From the NCBI RefSeq assembly GCF_034007085.1, contig NZ_JAVERO010000025.1, forward strand, positions 1-23,463: a stretch of 23,463 nt of DNA, given 5' to 3'. Positions within the stretch are counted from its first letter, which is position 1; each line of letters opens with the position of its first letter. Position numbers and translations under genes: made by a program. Below the pieces are notes generated by a model that made no database searches, was not told where the DNA came from, and was given only the letters and a program-made list of their open reading frames with translations. The stretch comes from Castellaniella sp034007085 (GTDB lineage: Bacteria > Pseudomonadota > Gammaproteobacteria > Burkholderiales > Burkholderiaceae_B). Below, in pieces: positions 7,899 to 15,547 of the stretch.

Positions 7899-8894
7899 TT
7901 ACTGGACGGCCAGCGCCTTTCTCAGCAGTTCGTTGCCGCCCTTCACTTTCTCGGCAAACAAGCGATACGAGGAATGCTTGGCCACCGACATCCAGGCCTG
8001 ATAGTCCTCTGGCGTCATGGTCACGACTTCGACCCCGGCCTTGGCATAGACATCGCGCATCTTCTGTTCGCCCTTGCGCGCCTCGCCGATGAAATAATCC
8101 TCGGCTTTTTTCGCTGCGGCCAGAATGGCCTCGCGCTGCCTGGGCTCCAGACCGTCGAAGACCTTCTTGGACATCAGCACCGGCTCGTACATGAACCACA
8201 GCGCGTTGTCGCCCGGCGCGGTCAGGCACTTGGCCTGTTCGTACAGGCGATAGGACACGAAGCTGTCATTGGAAGTGTTGGCGGCATCCAGCACGCCCGT
8301 CTGCATGGCCGAATAGACCTCGGACGAGGGCATGGACGAAATCGATGCGCCCGCTGCAGCCAGCATCTGCTCGAAAGCCGGGCCGGCAGCCCGAATGACC
8401 TGCCCCTTGATCGTATCGGGCCCGGTGATGCAATGCTTCTTGGAAGCAAACCCGCCCGCCAGCCAGGCGTCCGCGATGACCACGGCCCCCTGCTGCTCGA
8501 TCAGCGCCTTGATGTCCTTCATGAAGTTGGACTGGTTCAGGCGCTGGGCATGATCGTAATTGCGCACCAGCCCCGGCATCAGGGTGGCGGAAAACTGCGG
8601 CACCCGGCCAGAAGCGTAGTCCAGGGGGAACGCCGCCATGTCCAGTTGCCCGCGTGTAAGCGCACCCCATTGTTCGGTGGCCTTGTACAGAGAAGAGCCA
8701 GGAAAGACCTGGATCTTCAGCCCGACATCGGCCGCCTCGACCTCGCGGGCGATGATCTGCACCATTTCGTCGCGCGGATCGCCCTGTCCGCCCGGAAACT
8801 GGTGCGAGGCCCGCAAAGTGGTTTGCGCCAGGGCAGTCCCCGCCCCAGCCGCCAGGGCCAGCCCCAGCATGACGCATGACATGTGTCGCTTCAT
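7899..8894 (-). CDS. TRAP transporter periplasmic substrate-binding protein (DctP-type), probably for malonate
   Basis: 331-aa periplasmic receptor. A signal peptide of about 23 residues ends at TALA-QTT. The mature part has the DctP layout: LRASHQFPGG at the start, KIQVFPGSSLYKATEQWGAL, the central IKGQVIRAAGPA segment that carries the carboxylate-binding arginine, and SSEVYSAMQTGVLDA followed by the C-terminal helices. Two cysteines (KHCITGP, AKCLTAP) could form a disulfide in the periplasm. AGGAG stands 8 nt before the ATG at 8894. It sits 87 bp after the malonyl-CoA synthetase gene, the largest gap so far in the operon, where a TATAAA hexamer at 8913-8918 could be an internal -10. Malonate as substrate is inferred from neighbours; related small dicarboxylates are possible. 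Confidence 0.88.
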   Translation of the reverse strand: MKRHMSCVMLGLALAAGAGTALAQTTLRASHQFPGGQGDPRDEMVQIIAREVEAADVGLKIQVFPGSSLYKATEQWGALTRGQLDMAAFPLDYASGRVPQFSATLMPGLVRNYDHAQRLNQSNFMKDIKALIEQQGAVVIADAWLAGGFASKKHCITGPDTIKGQVIRAAGPAFEQMLAAAGASISSMPSSEVYSAMQTGVLDAANTSNDSFVSYRLYEQAKCLTAPGDNALWFMYEPVLMSKKVFDGLEPRQREAILAAAKKAEDYFIGEARKGEQKMRDVYAKAGVEVVTMTPEDYQAWMSVAKHSSYRLFAEKVKGGNELLRKALAVQ

Positions 8895-8981
8895 GGTTGT
8901 CTCCTGATGATTTTTATAGAATGTGCCGGCCCGGGTCCGGGCGCGGCCATGACCCCGACGGAGTCTATCGAACGCCCTCTC

Positions 8982-10517
8982 TTATTCCAGGCCCGAGTAC
9001 TGCTGCCGCAGCACGTTCTTCTGGACCTTGCCCATGGCATTGCGCGGCAGCGCATCGATCATGTGTATTTTTTTCGGCACCTTGAAATTGGCCAGGCCGG
9101 ATTTCAGGTCCGCCTGGACGGCGGCCAGATCCACGGATGCGCCAGGACGCGGGACCAGCACGGCCACCACTGCCTCGCCGAAATCCGCGTGCGGCACACC
9201 GATGACGGCCGACTCCTGGACACCGGGCATGGCATCGATGATCATCTCGATTTCCTTGGGATAGACGTTGTAGCCCCCGGAGATGATCAGGTCCTTGCTG
9301 CGGCCCACGATACTCAGATAGTCATCGGGAATCCCCGGCCCGCCCAGCACGCCGATGTCGCCCGTGCGGAACCAGCCGTCGGCCGTGAATTCCTCGCGGG
9401 TCTTTTCCGGCATGCGCCAGTAGCCGGCGAACACATTGGGGCCTCGCACCTGGACATGACCCGGCTCGCCAATCGCGACAGGCTGGTCGGCATCATCGAC
9501 CACGCGCACCGCCTCTCCAGGCAGCACCGGTCCCACCGTGCCGGGGATGCGTTCGCCGCGCGCCGGGTCCCAGGGGTTGGATGTGATCATGCCGGTCTCG
9601 CTCATGCCGTAGCGTTCCAGGATGGTCATGCCCGTGCGGTCCTGGAACTCGCGGAATGTGTCCACCAGCAGCGGCGCTGAGCCCGAGATGAAAAGCCGCA
9701 TATTGGCGCAGGTCTGACGCGTGAAACGGGGATCGGCCAGCAGACGAACGTAATAGGTGGGCACCCCCATCATCACGGTACAGCGCGGCAGATCCTGCAG
9801 GGCCCGGTCCACGTCCAGCTTCGGCAGCCAGATCATGCGAGCGCCCGCCAGCAACGCCCCATGGGACGCGACAAACAGGCCGTGGACATGAAAGATCGGC
9901 AACATGTGCAGCAGCACATCATCCGCACGCCACCCCCAGAAATCCCGCAAAGTCAGCGCATTGGCGGCCAGATTGGCGTGCGTCAGCATGGCGCCCTTGC
10001 TGCGCCCGGTGGTCCCTGATGTGTACAGGATCGCCGCCAGATCCCCGGGGGCGCTGCGCACGGTTTCGAACCCTGAGTCCATGCCTGCGGCGGCTGCGGC
10101 CAGCGACCCACTGCCGTCGGCATTCAGGGTCAGCACCTGTGCCGCGCCTTTGGCGCGCGCCAGAGGTTCGCACCAGTGTTTCGCGCCATCCCCGCAGACC
10201 ACCACGGCAGGCTCGGCATCCCCCAGGAAATAAGCCACTTCGGCCTCGCGATAGGCCGTGTTCAGCGGCAGATACACCAGACCGGCGCGCAGCGTCGCCA
10301 GATACAGCATCAAGGCCTCGGGGGATTTTTCGACCTGGACAGCGACGCGCGCGCCTGCCGGAGCGCCGAACGAGCGCAGCAACGCCGCCATGCGGCCACT
10401 GATGGCATCGATATCCGCCCAGCTGTAGGTGCGTTCGGGGGTTTCGATCGCCACGGCACTCAAGTCAGACGGGAATCCGCCCCGCAGCACGGTGTAGAGA
10501 TTCGCATCGCGTTCCAA
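8982..10517 (-). CDS. matB: Malonyl-CoA synthetase (acyl-CoA synthetase family)
   Basis: 511-aa adenylate-forming enzyme that joins malonate to CoA using ATP. Core motifs: ATP loop YTSGTTGRSKGA at 165-176; LFISGSAPLL; ERYGMSETGM; GWFRTGDIG; the hinge GRSKDLIISGGYNVYPKEIE; and the C-terminal catalytic Lys497 in NAMGKVQK. I chose a TTG start at 10517. It lies one base after the TGA of the crotonase gene and 6 nt downstream of AGGAG. A longer frame to 10622 would overlap the crotonase gene by over 100 bp. Assignment as MatB rather than a general acyl-CoA ligase rests on the short length, the SGSAPLL region and the adjacent malonyl-CoA decarboxylase. It acts in the cytoplasm, between TRAP uptake and MatA. 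Confidence 0.88.
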   Translation of the reverse strand: MERDANLYTVLRGGFPSDLSAVAIETPERTYSWADIDAISGRMAALLRSFGAPAGARVAVQVEKSPEALMLYLATLRAGLVYLPLNTAYREAEVAYFLGDAEPAVVVCGDGAKHWCEPLARAKGAAQVLTLNADGSGSLAAAAAGMDSGFETVRSAPGDLAAILYTSGTTGRSKGAMLTHANLAANALTLRDFWGWRADDVLLHMLPIFHVHGLFVASHGALLAGARMIWLPKLDVDRALQDLPRCTVMMGVPTYYVRLLADPRFTRQTCANMRLFISGSAPLLVDTFREFQDRTGMTILERYGMSETGMITSNPWDPARGERIPGTVGPVLPGEAVRVVDDADQPVAIGEPGHVQVRGPNVFAGYWRMPEKTREEFTADGWFRTGDIGVLGGPGIPDDYLSIVGRSKDLIISGGYNVYPKEIEMIIDAMPGVQESAVIGVPHADFGEAVVAVLVPRPGASVDLAAVQADLKSGLANFKVPKKIHMIDALPRNAMGKVQKNVLRQQYSGLE

Positions 10518-10518
10518 G

Positions 10519-11322
10519 TCATTCTCCTGTGAAAACAGGGTCGGTACCCTGCAGAAAAGCCTGCACGCCCTGCCGGTGATCGGGGCCGTCGGCATAGGCG
10601 AAACAGGCCCGCCATTCGGCATCGCTCAAGGGCGCCGGGTCGCCGGTCAGACGCGCAGCGGTCGATTTGTTCAAACGCGCGGCCAGCGGGGCACCCGCGC
10701 ACAATCGCGACACGGTGGCAGTCAGTTCGGCCTCCAGCGCCTCGCCAGCCACGACCCGCGTCAGCAGGCCCTTGGCCAGGGCTTCGTCGGCATCGAACAC
10801 CCGGCCTTCGAGCAGGATTTCCAGCGTGACGGCGCGGCCCGCCAGTTCCAGCAAGCCGCGCATTTCATCAGGTGCCATGGGAAAGCCCAGGCGATTGATG
10901 GGCGCGCCAAACCGCGCACCACGAACCGCCAGGCGCAGGTCGCAGCGGCTGGCGATTTCCAGTCCGCCCCCCACGCAGACCCCTTCGATCGCCGCCACGA
11001 CCGGATGGATGCAGGCTCCCACGGCCCGCAAGGCCGGTGCAATGACCTGCCTGTGATAAGCCATGACACCCGCCTGATCGGCCCGCACCTGGGGGAATTC
11101 GCGGATGTCGGCACCCGCCGCGAAATGTCCGCCCGCACCTCGTACCACGACGCAGCGCAGGTGTTCATCGGCCGACAGGCGCCCGAAAATTTCCGCCAGT
11201 TCAGTCCACATGGCGACCGTGATGGCGTTCAACCGCCCCGGGTGATCGAGCGTCACGGTCGCCACCGCGCCATCGACGTGCAGGTGAACACGCCCCGTGG
11301 CCGAGCCAGGATTCACAGCCAT
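10519..11322 (-). CDS. Crotonase-family protein (enoyl-CoA hydratase/isomerase-like) in malonate operon
   Basis: 267-aa protein with a crotonase fold. The oxyanion-hole parts are present (HFAAGADIREF at about 66-76; GVCVGGGLEIASRCDLRLA at about 114-132). Of the two hydratase glutamates, the second is kept (Glu168 in TLEILL). The first, expected in an FG-PE-x-x-LG pattern, is replaced by Ile142 (FGAPINRLG), and the usual PGAGGTQRL segment reads FPMAPDEMRGL. It is therefore probably not a standard enoyl-CoA hydratase; an isomerase, thioesterase or decarboxylase activity on a small acyl-CoA is possible. Its ATG overlaps the malonyl-CoA decarboxylase stop by 10 bp and its stop is one base from matB, so it is tightly built into the operon. 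Its function in malonate use is unknown. Confidence 0.85.
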   Translation of the reverse strand: MAVNPGSATGRVHLHVDGAVATVTLDHPGRLNAITVAMWTELAEIFGRLSADEHLRCVVVRGAGGHFAAGADIREFPQVRADQAGVMAYHRQVIAPALRAVGACIHPVVAAIEGVCVGGGLEIASRCDLRLAVRGARFGAPINRLGFPMAPDEMRGLLELAGRAVTLEILLEGRVFDADEALAKGLLTRVVAGEALEAELTATVSRLCAGAPLAARLNKSTAARLTGDPAPLSDAEWRACFAYADGPDHRQGVQAFLQGTDPVFTGE

Positions 11323-12632
11323 TGCACCCCCCGGGATACGCGCGGCTTGCCGGCCGCCAGGCGGACCCGATTTTCGTCCAGCTGTTCGGGTTCGTACAGA
11401 TAGTTGACCATCATGCCGCAGGACTGCTCCAGCCCCCGGGCCGAGTCATCGGCCGCCCAGTTCAGACGCTCGATGCGCGCCCCGTTGCCCAGATGGAAGC
11501 GCGCCACCGGATCCAGCGGATCGCCATCGCGCAGTTGCGTCAGATAATGCGCCGCCAGCCGCAGCCCACTGCGACGCACGGCGTCCGGTGCTTCGCCCTG
11601 CGCAGCGGCACGCAAGCGTTCCAGCCAGTGGGCGCCCGCCGCTGCGTCCTCTGCCACTGCCTGGCGCTCGGCCTTGTCCTTGAGCAGGGCCTGGATTTCA
11701 TCACCGGACCTGCGGCCCAACCAATCGGCGAAGCCGGGGATGGGCGACAGGGTGGCAAAGGATCTGAGCTGAGGCAATTCGTCCAGCAGTGCCTCGATCA
11801 CCCGCTTCAGCAGAAAATTGCCGAAACTGATCCCACGCAGGCCGCGCTGGGTGTTGGAGATCGAATAAAAGATCGCCCAGCGGGCCTTGTCCAGCCCATC
11901 GACTGGCCGCGATGGATCAATCAGGCGCTGCACGTTGGCGGCCATCTGTCCGTCGAAGGCGACTTCCACGAAAATCAGCGGGATGTCACTCATGCGCGGA
12001 TGAAAGAAGGCGTAGCAGCGACGGTCGGCCGCCACGCGGCGGCGCATGTCATCCCAGGAACGAATCTCATGGACGGCCTCGTAGCGGATCAGCTTTTCCA
12101 GCAGCGAAGCCGGCGAATCCCAATTGATGTGGCGCAGCTCCAGCATGCCGACATCAAACCAGTTGGACAGCAGCGTGGCGAGTTCCTGTTCCAGAACCGA
12201 TAATCCAGCGACCTGATTGCGCCAGCGCAGCATGTCCGCGCGCAGTTCCACCATCAGTTCCAGCCGGTCGCTTTGCGCATACAGACGCCGAAACAGGCGC
12301 ATGCCCCGGTCGCCGCGCGGTTCGATGTCCACGCCAGCGCGCACCAGGCAGGCCAGCAAGGACCGGCGTTCATCGGCATCGGCCGCCCGGTAGCGTTCCG
12401 CCCAGTGGCGCGCCAGCTGGTTGGCGCCGCCATCGGTCAGTGACGCCTCGTAGAGCGCGCGCAGCACAGCCGGATCGGGCAGATGATCGCGTTCCAGCCA
12501 ACGGCCCAGCCGCGCCAGCAGACCGCCGGAACGGACCGCCCCAGGATCGGCTGCCAGGGCAGCGCCCCGCCCTTCACGCGTTTCTGCGATATTGACGGAT
12601 CGAGCGGCCCGCTTTGGATCAACGATATTCAT
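11313..12632 (-). CDS. matA: Malonyl-CoA decarboxylase
   Basis: 439-aa enzyme that converts malonyl-CoA to acetyl-CoA and CO2. Family landmarks seen: an N-terminal helical region; LVRAGVDIEPRGDRG; HPRMSDIPLIFVEVA; IFYSISNTQRGLRGISFGNFLLK; LSPIPGFADWL (around residue 295, holding the active-site serine region); and FHLGNGARIERLNW plus GMMVNYLY near the C-terminus (around 377-425, holding the catalytic histidine region). The ATG at 12632 overlaps the regulator's stop (ATGA) and has GGAGG 6 nt upstream. Together with MatB it forms a two-step cytoplasmic route from malonate to acetyl-CoA. The N-terminal 30 residues are low in family likeness, but no better start is evident. Confidence 0.93.
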   Translation of the reverse strand: MNIVDPKRAARSVNIAETREGRGAALAADPGAVRSGGLLARLGRWLERDHLPDPAVLRALYEASLTDGGANQLARHWAERYRAADADERRSLLACLVRAGVDIEPRGDRGMRLFRRLYAQSDRLELMVELRADMLRWRNQVAGLSVLEQELATLLSNWFDVGMLELRHINWDSPASLLEKLIRYEAVHEIRSWDDMRRRVAADRRCYAFFHPRMSDIPLIFVEVAFDGQMAANVQRLIDPSRPVDGLDKARWAIFYSISNTQRGLRGISFGNFLLKRVIEALLDELPQLRSFATLSPIPGFADWLGRRSGDEIQALLKDKAERQAVAEDAAAGAHWLERLRAAAQGEAPDAVRRSGLRLAAHYLTQLRDGDPLDPVARFHLGNGARIERLNWAADDSARGLEQSCGMMVNYLYEPEQLDENRVRLAAGKPRVSRGVQWL

Positions 12633-13342
12633 GCCATGCCTCCAGCGTCCCGGCTGACTGAGGGGACAGACGGATCCGCAGCGGGTTCATCCCTGCGCGC
12701 CAGGGCGCGCAGGGCATCGAGCTGACGCATCAAATGCTTGCGCGTCACGGCTTCGGCACCTTCCGGGTCACGCGCCTTCAGGGCAGCAAAGATCGCCAGA
12801 TGCTCGGCGCAGGACTCATCGATCCGGCCGGGATAACTGAGGCTGCGGTGACGCGACAGGCTGAGCACCTGTCGCAAATTGTCGATCAGGCCGGACAGCC
12901 AGCGATTGTCGGCCAGATCCTGGATGGCCACGTGAATCCGGGCATTGGCCGCGTAGTATTCGTCGATCGAACCCAGTTCCGCATAGCGGCGCAGATCATG
13001 ATGCAATGGTTCGAGCCGACGCAGGTCGGTATCGGTGACTTTGAGCGCCGCCTCGAAGGCGCAACGGCCTTCGAGCATCGCCATCAGGGGAAAAATGTGT
13101 TCCAGATCGCGGCTGGACAGTTCATTGACGAAGCAGCCCCGCCGTGGCTCGATGCGCAGCAAGCCTTCGGACACCAGGACCTTGAGCGCCTCGCGCAGCG
13201 GTGTGCGGGAAATGCCCAGGGATTCCGTCAGGCGGGGCTCGTCGATCCATTCCCCTGCCCGTAATTCCCCGGCCTGGATCATGCCACGCAAGCGATCCGC
13301 GACTTCCTGGTAGAGGATCTTCTGGACAATCCTGGCCGCCAT
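12629..13342 (-). CDS. GntR-family (FCD) transcriptional regulator of the malonate operon
   Basis: 237-aa DNA-binding protein. An N-terminal winged helix-turn-helix covers about 10-75 (LRAGEWIDEPRLTESLGISRT as the typical GntR wing/recognition region, then PLREALKVLVSEGLL). A C-terminal FCD ligand domain covers about 80-220 with a complete metal-binding pattern (Asn133, His137, His181, His203). AGGAG stands 6 nt before the ATG at 13342. As first gene of the operon, directly followed by matA, it fits the MatR role: probably a repressor relieved by malonate or malonyl-CoA, which is inference. Its likely operator is the AT-rich dyad at 13368-13386. The low-complexity C-terminal tail (about 220-237) overlaps the matA ribosome site. 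Confidence 0.88.
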   Translation of the reverse strand: MAARIVQKILYQEVADRLRGMIQAGELRAGEWIDEPRLTESLGISRTPLREALKVLVSEGLLRIEPRRGCFVNELSSRDLEHIFPLMAMLEGRCAFEAALKVTDTDLRRLEPLHHDLRRYAELGSIDEYYAANARIHVAIQDLADNRWLSGLIDNLRQVLSLSRHRSLSYPGRIDESCAEHLAIFAALKARDPEGAEAVTRKHLMRQLDALRALARRDEPAADPSVPSVSRDAGGMA

Positions 13343-13367
13343 CGCAGGCTCCTGTTCAGGCTTCTAA

Positions 13368-13386
13368 AATTAATAATTCATAATTA
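13368..13386. promoter_or_regulatory. AT-rich overlapping inverted repeats, candidate promoter/operator of malonate operon
   Basis: AATTA-A-TAATT (13368-13378) and TAATT-CAT-AATTA (13374-13386) are two perfect dyads sharing one arm, in an otherwise GC-rich sequence. They lie 26-44 bp upstream of the regulator's start, where a -10 region would be. It is a plausible site for autoregulation by the GntR protein, though it does not match the common GTnnAC GntR core. Confidence 0.45.
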
Positions 13387-13429
13387 CGGAGACAGCGTGC
13401 CATGCCATCCCACGGCCAGACAACTCTCG

Positions 13430-14209
13430 TTATCCCTGAGCCGGGCGGCGGAATACCAGCCGGTCTGCGGTGGATGCCTGCGGCGCGTAGGCGTAGCCTT
13501 CGGATGAAAAATCCCGCAAGCCGGCGATCGCATCGATGCCATGATCGATGACATGCCGCGCCATCAGGCCGCGCGCCCGCTTGGCGTGAAAGCTGATGAC
13601 CTTCCAGGTACCATTTTTTTCGTCCTGGAACACACATTCGACCACCCGCGCATCAAGCGTCTTGCGATCCACGGATTTGAAATATTCGCCCGAAGCCAGG
13701 TTCAGCAGAATGCGTTCGCCAGGCAGCGCGTCCAGGCGCCGATTCAATTCCTGTGCAATCCGGTCGCCCCACCAGGCGTACAGAGTGGCGCCCCGGCCGG
13801 TACGCAACCGCGTGCCCATCTCCAGCCGGTGCGGCTGGATCAGGTCCAGCGGCCGCAACACGCCATACAGTCCGCTGAGAATGGCCAGATGGTCCTGCGC
13901 CCAGTTCAGCCGGGCATCAGACAGTTCCGACGCGCGCAGGCCCTCGTAGACGTCGCCATTGAACGCCAGGACCGCCTGGCGCGCATGACGCGCGTCAGGC
14001 GCATCCACCCAGGCGGCGTAACGGTCGGCATTCAAGCGCGCCAGAGCGTCCGACAGCCCCATCAGACTCGCCAGGTCGTGCGCGGACAGCGTGCGCAGAA
14101 TTCCGACCAGTTCACGTGTCTGCTCGGGAAAGACCGGCTGCGACCGCAGCGTCGTGCGCACCGGCGAATCGTAGTCCAGTTTCTTGGCAGGCGACAGAAC
14201 CATCAGCAT
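13430..14209 (-). CDS. yaaA: YaaA/DUF328 family protein (peroxide stress, DNA-binding)
   Basis: 259-aa homologue of E. coli YaaA, which limits free iron and protects against peroxide damage and whose fold binds DNA. The match is clear along the whole length: MLMVLSPAKKLDY at the start, QAVLAFNGDVYEGL, HLAILSGLYGVLRPLDLIQPHRLEMG, LLNLASGEYFKSV, VISFHAKRARGLM and FSSEGYAY at the end. I chose the ATG at 14209, 8 nt after AGGAG; the frame open to 14248 would run into bdhA. It begins 16 bp after bdhA and is probably cotranscribed with it. The stop is 87 bp before the malonate regulator. Confidence 0.93.
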   Translation of the reverse strand: MLMVLSPAKKLDYDSPVRTTLRSQPVFPEQTRELVGILRTLSAHDLASLMGLSDALARLNADRYAAWVDAPDARHARQAVLAFNGDVYEGLRASELSDARLNWAQDHLAILSGLYGVLRPLDLIQPHRLEMGTRLRTGRGATLYAWWGDRIAQELNRRLDALPGERILLNLASGEYFKSVDRKTLDARVVECVFQDEKNGTWKVISFHAKRARGLMARHVIDHGIDAIAGLRDFSSEGYAYAPQASTADRLVFRRPAQG

Positions 14210-14225
14210 GGGGCGATCTCCTGTT

Positions 14226-15008
14226 TCAGCGGGCGGTCCAACCACCATCGATGGACAGGGTCGTGCCGGTCATCTGCGCAGCCGCGTCCGAGGCAAGAAA
14301 CACAGCGGCCTGCCCCAGTTGAGCAGGCGTGACGAATTCCAGGGACGGCTGTTTTTCAGCCAGCAATTCCTTGGCAGCGGCTTCGATATCGATGCCTTTT
14401 TGCTGGGCCAGCGCCTGGATCTGCTTTTCGACCAGGGGAGTGCGCACCCAGCCCGGGCAGATGGCATTGCAGGTCACGCCCGTACCGGCGTTTTCCAGCG
14501 CAGTGACCTTGGTCAGACCCACCACGCCGTGCTTGGCAGCGACATAGGCCGATTTGTGAACCGAGGCCACCAGGCCGTGCGCCGAGGCAATATTGATGAC
14601 CCGGCCGAATTTCTGCTGCTTCATTGCCGGCAGGGCGGCGGCGGTGCAATGGAACACCGCCGACAGGTTCAGAGCAATGATGGCATTCCATTTGTCGAGC
14701 GGAAATTCCTCGATCGGGGCGGTGTATTGAATGCCGGCATTGTTCACCAGGATATCGACACCGCCCAGCGCCTGGATCGACTGCGCAATGAAATCACGCG
14801 CGGCCTGCGCATCCATCAGATCGGCGTTCAGGTATACCGCCTTGACCCCGAAGTCCTTTTCCAGCCCGGCCCGCTCGCGCTCGATGGCAGCGGCCTCGCC
14901 AAAGCCGTTGATGACCACATCGGCGCCCTGGCGGGCCAGTTCTCGGGCAATGGCCAGGCCGATGCCGCTGGTGGATCCGGTGACAACCGCTTTTTTTCCT
15001 TTGAGCAT
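14226..15008 (-). CDS. bdhA: D-3-hydroxybutyrate dehydrogenase (SDR family)
   Basis: 260-aa NAD-dependent short-chain dehydrogenase oxidising (R)-3-hydroxybutyrate to acetoacetate, the step that returns polyhydroxybutyrate monomers to central metabolism. Seen: cofactor motif TGSTSGIG at 10-17, NNAG at 89-92, Asn114, and the catalytic Ser142, Tyr155 and Lys159. This numbering and the 260-residue length match characterised bacterial 3-hydroxybutyrate dehydrogenases, as do HGLVASVHKSAYVAAKHG and the QPSLEFVTPAQLG lid segment. AAGGAG lies 7 nt before the ATG at 15008. It heads a two-gene unit with yaaA and is divergent from crcB. Confident in function; regulation is not visible. Confidence 0.93.
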   Translation of the reverse strand: MLKGKKAVVTGSTSGIGLAIARELARQGADVVINGFGEAAAIERERAGLEKDFGVKAVYLNADLMDAQAARDFIAQSIQALGGVDILVNNAGIQYTAPIEEFPLDKWNAIIALNLSAVFHCTAAALPAMKQQKFGRVINIASAHGLVASVHKSAYVAAKHGVVGLTKVTALENAGTGVTCNAICPGWVRTPLVEKQIQALAQQKGIDIEAAAKELLAEKQPSLEFVTPAQLGQAAVFLASDAAAQMTGTTLSIDGGWTAR

Positions 15009-15079
15009 GGATGGACTCCTTCTGCAGAATGCGGGAAAAACGACCCAGTCAGTGTAACGCGGCGCCGCTGAATACTACC

Positions 15080-15109
15080 TTGCCGAACCGGAGACAGCGC
15101 TGCTAACAT
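15080..15109 (+). promoter_or_regulatory. Candidate promoter of crcB
   Basis: TTGCCG (15080-15085) and TAACAT (15104-15109) are separated by 18 bp, each matching the sigma-70 consensus at 4 of 6 positions. The transcript would start about 5 nt before the crcB ATG, fitting the lack of a Shine-Dalgarno sequence. No fluoride riboswitch is seen. Confidence 0.3.
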
Positions 15110-15120
15110 CAGCCGCAATC

Positions 15121-15507
15121 ATGCCCTACACGCTATTTGCCATCGCTGCCGGTGCCGCGCTGGGTGCCATTTTTCGCTGGTGGCTGGGCAATACGCTCAA
15201 CGCCCTGTGCCCTGCCCTGCCGCCCGGCACCCTCGCCGCCAATCTGATCGGCGGCTACCTCATTGGCCTGGCCATTGCCTGGCTGGGTGGGCACCCCGGC
15301 CTGCCCCCGCACTGGCGGCTGTTCATCATCACGGGATTCTGCGGCGGGCTGACGACCTTTTCGACGTTCTCAGCCGAACTGGCCACCCTATTGCAACAGG
15401 CCCGCTACGGATGGATGGCGATCTCCGTCGCCTTCCATGTGGGTGGTTCCCTGGCCATGACCCTGCTGGGCATCGCCACCGTCGCCGCCGCACGGGCCGT
15501 GCGCTGA
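15121..15507 (+). CDS. crcB: Fluoride channel CrcB/Fluc
   Basis: 128-aa four-helix membrane protein that works as a dual-topology dimer to let fluoride out of the cell. Conserved parts seen: GAIFRWWLG near the N-terminus, GTLAANLIGGYLIG with the pore asparagine, and GFCGGLTTFSTFS, the phenylalanine-box and central sodium-site region. The length is normal. The ATG at 15121 has no clear ribosome site and may be on a nearly leaderless message. The gene is divergent from bdhA and convergent with the TerC-family gene, whose stop is 40 bp away. No fluoride riboswitch is recognisable in the 112-bp upstream gap. Confidence 0.93.
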   Translation: MPYTLFAIAAGAALGAIFRWWLGNTLNALCPALPPGTLAANLIGGYLIGLAIAWLGGHPGLPPHWRLFIITGFCGGLTTFSTFSAELATLLQQARYGWMAISVAFHVGGSLAMTLLGIATVAAARAVR

Positions 15508-15547
15508 TCAATAGGCCGACAGGCGGCGACGGGCGGCAACCAGCCTG

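Noticed and set aside
15009..15120. Fluoride riboswitch upstream of crcB
   Set aside because: None of the conserved fluoride-aptamer blocks are present and the gap, with a promoter, is too short.
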